Below, piece by piece: positions 43,974 through 52,490 of a DNA stretch of 64,000 nt. The DNA comes from Rhodopseudomonas palustris HaA2 (GTDB lineage Bacteria; Pseudomonadota; Alphaproteobacteria; Rhizobiales; Xanthobacteraceae): positions 4,154,001-4,218,000 of the forward strand of contig NC_007778.1 in NCBI RefSeq assembly GCF_000013365.1. Direction: 5' to 3'. Position numbers and translations under genes: made by a program. The notes below the pieces were generated by a model, which worked only from the letters and a program-made list of their open reading frames with translations, did not search any database and was not told where the DNA came from. How positions within the stretch are numbered: the stretch's first letter is position 1; each line of letters starts with the position of its first letter.

Positions 43974-45464
43974 TCAATAGACGGGCGGCGAATTGTCCAG
44001 CACCGGACCCTTGGCACCGTCGAGGATGTCGAGTTCGAGGGTGTCGATCAACAGCGGTCCGCGCTTGCGCTCGACCGCGCCGACCTTCTCGATCCGGCTG
44101 AACGTCGCCCGCAGCGCCGGGTGCGCAGCGGCATTGGTCTCACCGACCAGCAGCAGCTTGCCGGCGAGCTGCTCCGGGCTCGGCGGCGGCGCCGCAAGCC
44201 AGCGATAGCGCTCGTTGCGCTGCGCCACGCAGGTGCCCTTCGGCAGATAGAACGCCAACCACCCCGTGTTGCCGTAATCGTCGGCGAGCACGCAGGTCGC
44301 CCCCGTCGCCTCGCGCACCGCCGCGATCTCGGCGGCGATCTCGGGATAGCCGACGCCGACCGCACGCACGCTGGCGTCGCGTCGATAGCCGGTCAGCACC
44401 CCGGTGTTGGCCTGGACCACCACCAGCACGAACATCACCACGCCGACCGGCGCGGCCCAACGCCGGCAGACATCGACCACACGTTGCGCCCTCGGTCCCC
44501 ATGGCACGAAAGCGGCGGCGACCGCGGCGGCGACCGCAAAGGCGGGATACAGCGCGCCGAGCCAATTGCCCTCGACGCGGTCATGGGTCGCCTGCCAGGC
44601 GAAATACAGCGCGATGGTCCAGACGATCGCATTGATCAGCACGCGCGCGCCCGACGCGCCGGCGCCACGCGCCAGCGCGTACAAACCCATCAACCCGAGG
44701 ATGTAGACCAGCGGGGTCGCGAGCACGAACTGGGTCGGGACAAGTTCGAGCAGATAGCCGGGATGAAAACCGTCGACCCTGGCGCGGCCGAGCTGCTTGG
44801 CAAACGAGATCCACTGATGCTCGGCGTTCCACAGCACCACAGGCGTGAACATCGCGAACGCAATCAGCCCGCCCAGATAGGGCCATGGCGTCAGCAGCCA
44901 GCGACGCTGTTTGGGCACCCACAGCAGCCAGATCAGGATCGCCGGGCCGAAGAACAGCGCGGTGTATTTCGACAGCAGCCCCGCGCCGACCGCGACGCCG
45001 ACCGCGAGCCACCACACGCCTTTGCCCGACGACAGCACCTGCGCGAGCGCGTAGAGCGCGAAGCTCGACGCCACGAGCAGCGGCGCATCCGGCGTCACGA
45101 TCACGGTGCCGACCGAGACCATCATCGTCGCGTTGAGCAGCAGTGTCGCATGCGCGGCCAGACGCTGGCCGCCGAACAGCAATTCCGCGGAACGCCAGGT
45201 CGCCCAGCTCATCGGCAGCGCCAGCAGCACCGAGATCAGCCGCACGCCGAATTCGGTGTCGCCGGCAATCAGGGTACCGAGCCTGATCAGCCACGCCACC
45301 ATCGGCGGGTGATCGAAATAGGAGGCGGCGAGATGCTTCGACCAGGTCCAGTAATAGGCTTCGTCGAAGGTCAGCGGCGTGACCGCCGCAGCGACCAGCC
45401 GCAGCGCCACCATCGCGGCGATCGCCAGAGCCGTACCACCGACGTAGCGCTTGGCCGCCGTCAT
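43974..45464 (-). CDS. Glycosyltransferase family 39 (ArnT/PMT-like) membrane protein
   Basis: 496-aa polytopic protein, about 10-12 helices. The first loop has TFDEAYYWTWSKHLAASYFD with the acidic residues typical of ArnT and other polyprenyl-phosphate-sugar transferases; the HPPMVAWLIR segment follows. It moves a sugar from a lipid carrier to an envelope acceptor on the periplasmic side. It is 7 nt downstream of a GT2 gene of the DPM1-GtrA type that would make the lipid-linked donor. Confidence 0.87.
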   Translation of the reverse strand: MTAAKRYVGGTALAIAAMVALRLVAAAVTPLTFDEAYYWTWSKHLAASYFDHPPMVAWLIRLGTLIAGDTEFGVRLISVLLALPMSWATWRSAELLFGGQRLAAHATLLLNATMMVSVGTVIVTPDAPLLVASSFALYALAQVLSSGKGVWWLAVGVAVGAGLLSKYTALFFGPAILIWLLWVPKQRRWLLTPWPYLGGLIAFAMFTPVVLWNAEHQWISFAKQLGRARVDGFHPGYLLELVPTQFVLATPLVYILGLMGLYALARGAGASGARVLINAIVWTIALYFAWQATHDRVEGNWLGALYPAFAVAAAVAAAFVPWGPRAQRVVDVCRRWAAPVGVVMFVLVVVQANTGVLTGYRRDASVRAVGVGYPEIAAEIAAVREATGATCVLADDYGNTGWLAFYLPKGTCVAQRNERYRWLAAPPPSPEQLAGKLLLVGETNAAAHPALRATFSRIEKVGAVERKRGPLLIDTLELDILDGAKGPVLDNSPPVY

Positions 45465-45471
45465 GGCTGCA

Positions 45472-46605
45472 TCAACGCTTGCGCCAGACGAACAGGCCCG
45501 ACATCGCGTAGTTCCACACCACGCCCATCACCGCGCCGGCAGCCCCCGCCAGCCACCAAGTGATGTGCTCATTGTAAACCGCGAAGGCGACGCCGACATT
45601 GGCGAGCAGACCGACGCCGCACACCAGATAGAACAGCAACAACCCGCGAAGGATGGCAAACCCCTTCAGTCGCTGGTCGCGATAGGTCAGGAAGTTGTTG
45701 AGGATGAAGTTGCTGGTCATCGCCACGACAGCCGCGGCGCCCTGTGCCTCGGCGAACGGCTGCTCGAACACCTTCAGCACCAGGTACAGCGTCAGGAAAT
45801 GCACGATGACGCCGGTCGAGCCCACCAGCGCGAAAAGGATGAACCGAAGGGATAGGATATCGTTGCTGAACTTCGCCAGCACCAGGCCGAGGAAATCCAG
45901 CGCCACCATCGAGTCGAGCTTGCTTTCGCCGTGCAGCCGGGATCCGAAGCTGTAAGGCACCTCGATGGTGCGCAGGCTGCCCTGCCCGGTGGCGACGACG
46001 TCGAGCAGGATCTTGAAGCCCTGGGTCGAAAGCTTCGGCGCAAGCTCTTCGAAACGATCGCGCCGGATCATGAAGAAGCCGCTCATTGGATCGGCGACCT
46101 CGACCTTGAGGACCTTGCGGGCCAGCGCGGTCGCCAGCGCACTGAAGCCGGCCCGCTGCCGGTCGAAGCTGTCGGCGCTGCCGCCTGCCACATAGCGGCT
46201 GCCGACCACGAGATCGGCCGAGCCGCTTTCGACCAGGCCGAGCATCTTGGGCAGTTGAGTCTCGTCGTGCTGCAGGTCGGCATCCATCACCGCGGCAAAC
46301 GGCGCGCTGGCGGCGAGAATGCCCTCGATACAGGCGCCGGAAAGCCCGCGTCGCCCGATCCGCCGGATGCAACGCACCCGCGGTTCGCGCAGCGCCAGTT
46401 CGCGCACCACGTTCCAAGTGCCGTCCGGCGAGTTGTCGTCGACGAAGATGACTTCCCAAGCCACGCCCGCGAGTGCCGTTTCCAGCTTGTGGAACAGCAC
46501 CTCGACATTGTCGCGCTCGTTGAAGGTGGGAACGACGACGGACAACTGAAGCGCGGACGATGGCGCCGCGCACGTTTCCAAGGCCGCTGGACTGGCTTGA
46601 TTCAT
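45472..46605 (-). CDS. GT2 polyprenyl-phosphate sugar transferase with GtrA domain
   Basis: 377 aa. Residues 1 to about 245 are a GT-A domain like dolichyl-phosphate mannosyltransferase (VVPTFNERDNVEVLF, VDDNSPDGTW, DxD in MDADLQHDE). Residues from about 255 form a four-helix GtrA-like membrane domain. It loads a sugar from a nucleotide donor on undecaprenyl phosphate and may flip it. First gene of a pair with the GT39 protein. The glycosylated acceptor is unknown. Confidence 0.9.
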   Translation of the reverse strand: MNQASPAALETCAAPSSALQLSVVVPTFNERDNVEVLFHKLETALAGVAWEVIFVDDNSPDGTWNVVRELALREPRVRCIRRIGRRGLSGACIEGILAASAPFAAVMDADLQHDETQLPKMLGLVESGSADLVVGSRYVAGGSADSFDRQRAGFSALATALARKVLKVEVADPMSGFFMIRRDRFEELAPKLSTQGFKILLDVVATGQGSLRTIEVPYSFGSRLHGESKLDSMVALDFLGLVLAKFSNDILSLRFILFALVGSTGVIVHFLTLYLVLKVFEQPFAEAQGAAAVVAMTSNFILNNFLTYRDQRLKGFAILRGLLLFYLVCGVGLLANVGVAFAVYNEHITWWLAGAAGAVMGVVWNYAMSGLFVWRKR

Positions 46606-46962
46606 GGCGCCAGCGTATATCGAGGCCGATGGGCGCTGCCAAGGCGCGTTGCGTTACAAAATATGTAGCAGAAGGCGGAAAACGGGTGGAGACGGGGCGT
46701 TCAGTGTCCCAAAGGACCCAGAGGCTCCAGAGGCTCCAGAGGCTCCATGATCACGAGGGCACCTGGCCCGATGAATGAGAACCGCCTGAGACGACCACCC
46801 AAACGTTAACGACCACGAACAACAGGTGCGCGTACATCCGGCGCTCCCTACTATTCTGTGGTCGTTCGGCTGCCCGCGCGTGGCTGTTGAGCCATCAGCA
46901 CCGGCATCGCCGTTAGAACCAAGATAGGTGCGCAGTCGCCGTTTCGCAAGAGGGAGACCGGG
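46606..46962. other. Gene-free divergent region with short tandem repeat
   Basis: 357 bp between the GT2 and DUF72 genes. It contains three exact copies of the 9-mer CAGAGGCTC (46719-46745). No convincing gene or terminator. Promoters for both flanking genes must lie here. Confidence 0.6.
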
Positions 46963-47766
46963 ATGAAGAGCAAGTCAGGCAACATTCGCATCGGCATCGG
47001 CGGCTGGACCTACGAGCCGTGGCGCGGTGTGTTCTATCCGGACAAGCTGCCGCAGCGGAAGGAACTGGAATACGCTGCCTCCAGGCTGACTTCGATCGAG
47101 ATCAACGGCACCTTTTACGGCTCGCAAAAGCCGGAGAGCTTCCGTAAATGGGCGAGCGAAGTGCCCGACGGCTTCGTGTTCGCGCTGAAGGGGCCGCGCT
47201 TTGCGACCAACCGCAAGGTGCTTGCCGAGGCCGGAGACAGCGTCAAGCGGTTCTACGATTCCGGCGTGCTGGAGCTGGGTGACCGGCTCGGTCCAGTGCT
47301 GTGGCAATTCGCGCCCACCAAGAAGTTCGACGAAGCTGATTTCGGCGCGTTTCTCGACCTGCTGCCGCGGACGATCGACGGCCGGGCGCTGCGCCACGTG
47401 GTCGAGGTGCGCCACGACAGTTTCTGCACCCCGGCGTTCATCGCGCTGTTACGGCAGCATGACATTCCGGTGGTTTATTCGGAGCACGCGATCTACCCGG
47501 AGATTGCCGATGTCGTCGGGGACTTCGTGTACGCCCGGCTGCAGAAGGGCAAGGACGACATCGCGACCGGCTACCCGCCCAAGGCGCTCGCCGCCTGGGC
47601 GAAACGGTTCGAGACCTGGGCCGAGGGCGGCGAGCCGGATGACCTACCCAAGATCGGCGACGGCAAGGCGAAGAAACAGAAGCGCGACGTGTTCGCCTAC
47701 GTCATTCATGAAGGCAAGGTCCGCGCGCCTGCGGCGGCGATGGAATTGATCAGGCTGGTCGGATAG
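46963..47766 (+). CDS. DUF72 (YecE-like) protein
   Basis: 267-aa TIM-barrel-like DUF72 protein: opening IRIGIGGWTYEPWRGVFYP, then SIEINGTFYG, FVFALKGPR and VVEVRHDSF, all family blocks. AGAGGGAG precedes ATG. Function not established in any bacterium that I know. It converges on the AraC gene with stops adjacent. Confidence 0.9.
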   Translation: MKSKSGNIRIGIGGWTYEPWRGVFYPDKLPQRKELEYAASRLTSIEINGTFYGSQKPESFRKWASEVPDGFVFALKGPRFATNRKVLAEAGDSVKRFYDSGVLELGDRLGPVLWQFAPTKKFDEADFGAFLDLLPRTIDGRALRHVVEVRHDSFCTPAFIALLRQHDIPVVYSEHAIYPEIADVVGDFVYARLQKGKDDIATGYPPKALAAWAKRFETWAEGGEPDDLPKIGDGKAKKQKRDVFAYVIHEGKVRAPAAAMELIRLVG

Positions 47767-48807
47767 CTAGTTGATGCGCGGCGGCCGGAATTGGGTCGGC
47801 GACGCGCCGAACCGGCGGCGGAAGCTGTGGTTGAAGTGGGAGACGTCGCTGAAGCCGCAACTCAGCGCGATATCGGTGACTTTCAAGGCGGGCGACAGGC
47901 CGGATGCCAGCAATCTGCGGGCCTTCTGCAGCCGCAGCTCGAGCACCCGCTCGGTCAGGGTCACCCCGCTTTCGTGCAGGATGTCCTGGATATAACGCGA
48001 CGACAGGTTGAGCTTCGCGGCAAGCCGCGCCGCCGAAAATCCTGGATCGGCGAAGCCGGCCCCGATCTCCGCGACGATGGTCATAAAACGCACAGCGCGC
48101 AGCCCGCGCAGTTTCGAGGCCTCTGCAAGATCGCGACCGACGCCGAGCGCGAGACCGAGCAGATCGATTAAGACCGATTGCACATGCGCGACCATCGCCG
48201 GATCGAGCGCGGCACCGTCTCGTTCGAGCAGGAAGTCGAGATACCAGCGCAGGTGCAGCAGCGCGTCGTCGCCCGGGTCGAGCGGTCGCAACACCAGATC
48301 TTCCGCATGCGGAATGCTATCCAGCAATGTCTTGCGCGGCAGGGTGAATCCGATCCGGGCCTCGCCGTGCTCGGAGCGGCAGTCGAGCATCTCCGACAGA
48401 TTGAAAAAGGCCGGCGTCCCCGGCTCCAGCGTCAGTTCCCTGCCGCGCTGGACCATTGCCTGCCGCGACGACGCCCGATTGTAGCTGATGCAGAATCTGT
48501 CCACCGGATGCGCCGCAACCTGCTGGGCATCGCGTGATACGCGCTGCAACGTGCCTTCGAAACGCGCCACCAGACTATCGCCGATCTGGGCGTGCTCCCA
48601 GGTCGCAGCGAACGGCCTGTCGGATAATCGGACCACGTTGCCGCTCTGCAGGAAACTGGCCGTGTAGATATCGCGCCACCGCGAGAACCGCGCCTGGTCG
48701 TCGAGCCCGGGCGACAAATCATGGGCGCTGTACACAACTCTCTGCAAAGCAGACCTCGCTCTCACAACGGTGAGCACCCGATCAGCGTAACGCGCCCGAT
48801 CCGGCAT
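47767..48807 (-). CDS. AraC-family transcriptional regulator
   Basis: 346 aa. N-terminal AraC_binding_2-type domain (FSRWRDIYTASF, then RFCISYNRASSRQAMVQRG) and C-terminal AraC/XylS double HTH (about 250-345; VTDIALSCGFSDVSHFNHSF, FRRRFGASPTQFR). The start is uncertain: ATG 48807 is used, but a TTG at 48858 with AGG nearby extends the same frame. It is divergent from the trimeric autotransporter gene and may regulate it. Confidence 0.87.
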   Translation of the reverse strand: MPDRARYADRVLTVVRARSALQRVVYSAHDLSPGLDDQARFSRWRDIYTASFLQSGNVVRLSDRPFAATWEHAQIGDSLVARFEGTLQRVSRDAQQVAAHPVDRFCISYNRASSRQAMVQRGRELTLEPGTPAFFNLSEMLDCRSEHGEARIGFTLPRKTLLDSIPHAEDLVLRPLDPGDDALLHLRWYLDFLLERDGAALDPAMVAHVQSVLIDLLGLALGVGRDLAEASKLRGLRAVRFMTIVAEIGAGFADPGFSAARLAAKLNLSSRYIQDILHESGVTLTERVLELRLQKARRLLASGLSPALKVTDIALSCGFSDVSHFNHSFRRRFGASPTQFRPPRIN

Positions 48808-48980
48808 CGCCAGTGCAAACTGATAGTTAGGTCGGCGCCCGATGCGGAAATGCAACAACTACCTGGATTCCGTCGCGAGTGCGCTCCAACCCAACTCGGC
48901 TGCGGTCCGCCCCAAGACGACGCCGTCCAATCCGGTGAGGTTGACGACGAAACCTCAATCAGCGGGGAGCGGAGCGCATC

Positions 48981-50237
48981 ATGACAGCCCGGATGAACGA
49001 CAGAGTTGGCGCGGCGTGGATTGGCGCATCTCTCATTCTCGCGGCGTTTCTGCTGCAGCCGGGCCGCGCGATGGCGCAAACCACCGACCCGGTTCAGGTC
49101 GTGTCGGGTTGCGTCGCCAATGTCGCAGACCGGCAATTGGCCTGCGGCCCGGGCGCCAGCACTGCCGGAAGCAATGATCGGTCGACGGCCATCGGCAGCA
49201 ACGCTCAATCCGACGGCAGCTCTGTCGCCATCGGTAGCAGTTCCATAGCAACCGGCAATAACTCGACCGCTATCGGCGACAACGCCAACGCGGTTGGATT
49301 TGGGGATTCGACAGTGATCGGCTCCGGCGCCGGATCTGGAGGAGCCCGCAGCACGGTTATCGGCAGCGGGGCGGCCACCGGCAACGAAGGAGCCATCGCC
49401 GTGGGACATCGCGCCGGCGTCGGACTGGGCTCGGGTCAGTACAGCATCGCGATGGGCGCGGGCGGCGATACCGCGCAGTCCGCGTCGCATGCAATCGGCA
49501 ATTTCAGCATCGCGATCGGCGGCGGCGACGGCCTATCGGCCAACGGTGCCATTTCCAATGCGGCGTTCGGCACCGCGGTCGGCGCATCCAGCATCGCGGC
49601 GAACCAGTTCGACGCGGCGTTTGGCGCCTTCTCGATCGCCAGCGGGGCGCGTAGCGCCGCATTCGGCGCCAACAGCGTCGCCGCCGGCGCGTCGTCGGTG
49701 GCGCTGGGAGACGGCTCGTTTGCCCAAGGGACCCACGCTGTGTCCACCGGCTTCAATTCAGCGGCCACCGGTGTCAACAGCGTGGCGCTCGGTGCCGAGG
49801 CTTCGGCGACGGCTTCCAACTCGGTGGCGATCGGCTCGCGTTCGGTCACGAGCGCGCCCAACACGGCATCGTTCGGGACGCCCGGCAATGAGCGCCGGCT
49901 CACCAACGTGGCCGCCGGCATCAGCCAGACCGACGCGGTCAATGTCGGGCAGCTCGCGGCAGTCACCAGCGGCCTTCAGTCGCAGATCACCAACAACCGC
50001 TCCGAAGCGCGGCGCGGCATCGCCGCGGCGGTCGCCACCGCCAGCGCGCCGATGCCCTCGGCGCCAGGCAAGACGACGTGGCAGATCCGCGGCTCCACCT
50101 TCCAGAACGAATATGGCATCGGCGTCGGTTTTGCCCACCAACTGCGGACGGCGATGCCGCTCAACATCGTCGGCGGCTACGGCAATGGCGGCGGCGCCGA
50201 GCACACCGCCTATGTCGGCGTCGGCGGCGAGTTCTGA
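48981..50237 (+). CDS. Trimeric autotransporter adhesin (YadA-like)
   Basis: 418-aa surface protein. Signal peptide at about 1-32 (ending RAMAQ), then from about 65 to 315 many 14-residue YadA head repeats of the AIGSxSxATG type (for example SVAIGSSSIATGNNSTAIGD), a short neck (NERRLTNVAAGISQTDAVNVGQL split by a few residues) and a C-terminal YadA anchor of about 70 residues ending in Phe. The anchor trimerises to a 12-strand barrel. The stalk is almost absent, so the head would sit near the surface. ATG 48981 or 48993; GGAG upstream. Confidence 0.92.
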   Translation: MTARMNDRVGAAWIGASLILAAFLLQPGRAMAQTTDPVQVVSGCVANVADRQLACGPGASTAGSNDRSTAIGSNAQSDGSSVAIGSSSIATGNNSTAIGDNANAVGFGDSTVIGSGAGSGGARSTVIGSGAATGNEGAIAVGHRAGVGLGSGQYSIAMGAGGDTAQSASHAIGNFSIAIGGGDGLSANGAISNAAFGTAVGASSIAANQFDAAFGAFSIASGARSAAFGANSVAAGASSVALGDGSFAQGTHAVSTGFNSAATGVNSVALGAEASATASNSVAIGSRSVTSAPNTASFGTPGNERRLTNVAAGISQTDAVNVGQLAAVTSGLQSQITNNRSEARRGIAAAVATASAPMPSAPGKTTWQIRGSTFQNEYGIGVGFAHQLRTAMPLNIVGGYGNGGGAEHTAYVGVGGEF

Positions 50238-50338
50238 GCCCGCCGCCGACCGCGCCTGCCGGTCGCTTGCGCGGGATCAATCCTGCGACACGGATCGCTT
50301 GCTAGGGTCGCGCAAACGAACACAACAGGTGGTGTCAG

Positions 50339-50578
50339 ATGGACAAACTCGACTTCATGAACGGCCAGATCAAGGCGCTGCTGAATTTTGCCAATGCTGT
50401 CATCAAGGCCCATCCTGCACCGGACAGACTGCGCCATCATTTCGAGACGATCGCCCGCGCCGACCCGACGTCGCCCGAAGGGCTGTCGCTCTCGGAGGCT
50501 TACGTCGACGGTATGGCCGATATCGACAAGAAGATCGCCATCGCGCTGGAACACGCTATCGCAGACGGCGAGCGTTGA
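50339..50578 (+). CDS. Small conserved hypothetical protein
   Basis: 79 aa, mostly helical, soluble; MDKLDFMNGQIKALLNFANA opening. AGGTGG lies 6 nt before ATG, and a promoter-like TTGCTAGGGT is upstream, so it is probably expressed. No domain recognised, no Cys. It lies between the adhesin and BcsS genes on the same strand. Confidence 0.65.
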   Translation: MDKLDFMNGQIKALLNFANAVIKAHPAPDRLRHHFETIARADPTSPEGLSLSEAYVDGMADIDKKIAIALEHAIADGER

Positions 50579-50679
50579 GGTAGTCGATTAGTTGCGCGCA
50601 CGCCGCTGGACAACTCAAAGGTCCACTGCTTTAATCCGCCCTTATTCTTAGCAAGTCATTGCGTTCAGGATGAGTAGCG

Positions 50680-51675
50680 GTGCGGTGCGTCGGTTGGGTG
50701 TGCGCGTGGGTCGTCGCCTCGGTCCTGACGGCCGGGCTGTTGGGCGCGAATGCGCAAATCAGCAATATCAACGCAAGTCAGGCCACAGCAAGTCGGACTA
50801 CAGCAGATCAGGCCACAGCAAGTCAGATCGGCGAAAGCGAGCCGGCGCGGCTCGAAGCCGGATCCCTCGAGCCGGACGATTTCGGACCGAGCGATTTCGA
50901 CCCCGGTGATTTCCAATCGTCTGCGCGGTCTGGAGTATTCGATCCGTGGGGCGCCGATGATGCGCAGCTATCCGCAATTCTATCCTCGGCCGATATTGCT
51001 TGGACAACGGGACCAAGCCCGGCCGATGTCCTCAGCGGCGGCGCGAAACCGGATCAGGTGTTGCTGTTCGGCGGCTACGATGTGTGGCGGAACGGCATGT
51101 CTTCCTACGCCGGCGTACACTGGGCACGTGGTGACCCGAGCAACGACGGCTTCATTCTCAGGCTCTCGATGTCGAACGCGCTGGAGCGCTATCGCACGCC
51201 CACGCGCACCTACACGACGTCCATCTTCCGCGCCGCGCTGCTGCCCGGCTGGCGGTTCAAGCGCGGCGAATTCGAACTGAGGCTGTTCGCCGGCCCCGAT
51301 TTCGAGAACCACAATTTCACGCCCGACAACCACGAGTCCAAATGGCGCGGGCCGCATCCCGGCTTGCGTATCGCCGCGGAGACATGGGCGCAGCCGACGC
51401 CGCAGACGATGCTCGCCGCCTCGCTTTACGCCACCACCATCGCCCGCGGCTACGGCTTCCGCGCCGCCGCAGGCTGGCGATTGATCGATGCATTCTGGCT
51501 TGGGCCCGAATTGTCCGGATCGCGCGACGAGTTCAGCCGCCAGACCCGTTTCGGCGTTCATGTCACAGGACTGCAATCCGGCGCCTTCGAGTGGTCCGCG
51601 GCAATCGGAATGGTCAGCGACAGTTTCGGCCGCAGCGGCACTTACGCGCGGCTGGCGACACAACTGCGACCTTGA
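50680..51675 (+). CDS. bcsS: Cellulose biosynthesis protein BcsS
   Basis: 331 aa from a GTG start. Signal peptide about 1-26 (VASVLTAGLLGANA), a low-complexity linker (Ala/Thr/Gln repeats, then DF-rich), and a C-terminal BcsS-type beta-rich domain from about 125 (VLLFGGYDVWRNGMSSYAGV to the end YARLATQLRP). BcsS occurs in alphaproteobacterial cellulose operons and is likely an outer-membrane protein. No bcsA or bcsB gene is in the window, so it is an orphan copy. Confidence 0.82.
   Translation: MRCVGWVCAWVVASVLTAGLLGANAQISNINASQATASRTTADQATASQIGESEPARLEAGSLEPDDFGPSDFDPGDFQSSARSGVFDPWGADDAQLSAILSSADIAWTTGPSPADVLSGGAKPDQVLLFGGYDVWRNGMSSYAGVHWARGDPSNDGFILRLSMSNALERYRTPTRTYTTSIFRAALLPGWRFKRGEFELRLFAGPDFENHNFTPDNHESKWRGPHPGLRIAAETWAQPTPQTMLAASLYATTIARGYGFRAAAGWRLIDAFWLGPELSGSRDEFSRQTRFGVHVTGLQSGAFEWSAAIGMVSDSFGRSGTYARLATQLRP
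50778..50824 (+). repeat. Tandem 17-bp repeat within bcsS
   Basis: TCAGGCCACAGCAAGTC occurs at 50778-50794 and at 50808-50824 (30-bp period), coding twice for Gln-Ala-Thr-Ala-Ser in the linker after the signal peptide. Being in frame, it could vary linker length. Confidence 0.8.
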
Positions 51676-51690
51676 ATTTCCTTCGCTGAC

Positions 51691-52302
51691 TCAACGCGAG
51701 AATGCCTGCGCGCCGGCGTCCCAGGGACGGTCGCCATCGATCGCGCTCGCGCCGATCTCCCAGCCGGGTCCGCCCCACAGCACGTCGACAGTCCACAATT
51801 TGCCGTCGCGGTCGCGAACGAAGAAGAGATTGGGGACCGCGCTTGTGAGCAACGCCCCCGCTTCGCCATTGGGCTGCAGCGTCAGCAGGCACCACAACTC
51901 GCCGAGCGAACTCTCGCCGCGGTCGCCGAGCCAGGCGACGATCTCGCTGGCGCGCGCGGCACGACGAAGACGGAACGGCTGCAACGTCGTCCGCACCGCG
52001 CCGCTTTCGGTCTTGGACGCGAAACGCTGCCGGAACGTGGTGCCGAGCCAGGCAATCGATACGCCGTCGCGCGCCGTCGAAGCCTCGCGGAAATGTCGCT
52101 CCGCGATGAAGCGATCGCCCACCGATGAGGTCGTCACTGGGTCGGACGGTTCGTTCGGCGGACAGCTTTGCGCCGGGCCGGGCTCGAGCAATTCGGCCTC
52201 TGGCCTGACGCCAAGCAAAGCTGATTGCGCCTGCGCGACGACGTGCCCCCCCAGCGAGCTCAAGATTGCGACGACCAGGCAGCGATTCAACAACATAGAC
52301 AT
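51691..52302 (-). CDS. Hypothetical secreted protein
   Basis: 203 aa, not recognised. N-terminal signal peptide (MLLNRCLVVAILSSLGGHVVAQA region, cut near VAQA), then a mixed soluble domain with few Cys (two) and Trp-rich end (WTVDVLWGGPGWEIG). Converges with bcsS, 15 nt between stops. The upstream region to 52490 is AT-rich and holds its promoter. Confidence 0.65.
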   Translation of the reverse strand: MSMLLNRCLVVAILSSLGGHVVAQAQSALLGVRPEAELLEPGPAQSCPPNEPSDPVTTSSVGDRFIAERHFREASTARDGVSIAWLGTTFRQRFASKTESGAVRTTLQPFRLRRAARASEIVAWLGDRGESSLGELWCLLTLQPNGEAGALLTSAVPNLFFVRDRDGKLWTVDVLWGGPGWEIGASAIDGDRPWDAGAQAFSR

Positions 52303-52490
52303 TTACGACTCCCGTCCTCTTCCGGGAGTCACGGTAAACAACGTATTCACTATGTAAACGACCGCGTTAATACTTGGTTAAGGATAACAATTCAGTAAAA
52401 ATGTCCTCAATCTCGAATTTTATATACTAATCAATACTTCTGAGTTCGCGCGCGGCGGTCCGGGGCTGCCGATGCAGCGACGACGGCCCG
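52303..52490. promoter_or_regulatory. AT-rich promoter region of the secreted protein gene
   Basis: About 190 bp with much lower GC than the rest, including TTTTATATACTAATCAATAC and GGATAACAATTC. It follows the cyclase stop and precedes the secreted-protein start. No gene; exact -35/-10 not assigned. Confidence 0.45.

Noticed and set aside
46719-46745. Three copies of CAGAGGCTC as a possible CRISPR or regulatory array
   Set aside because: Units are adjacent 9-mers without spacers and without nearby cas genes; a simple tandem repeat.
46560-46778. Possible 72-aa gene over the GT2 start
   Set aside because: Overlaps the conserved start of the GT2 gene and includes the tandem repeat; no features of a real protein.
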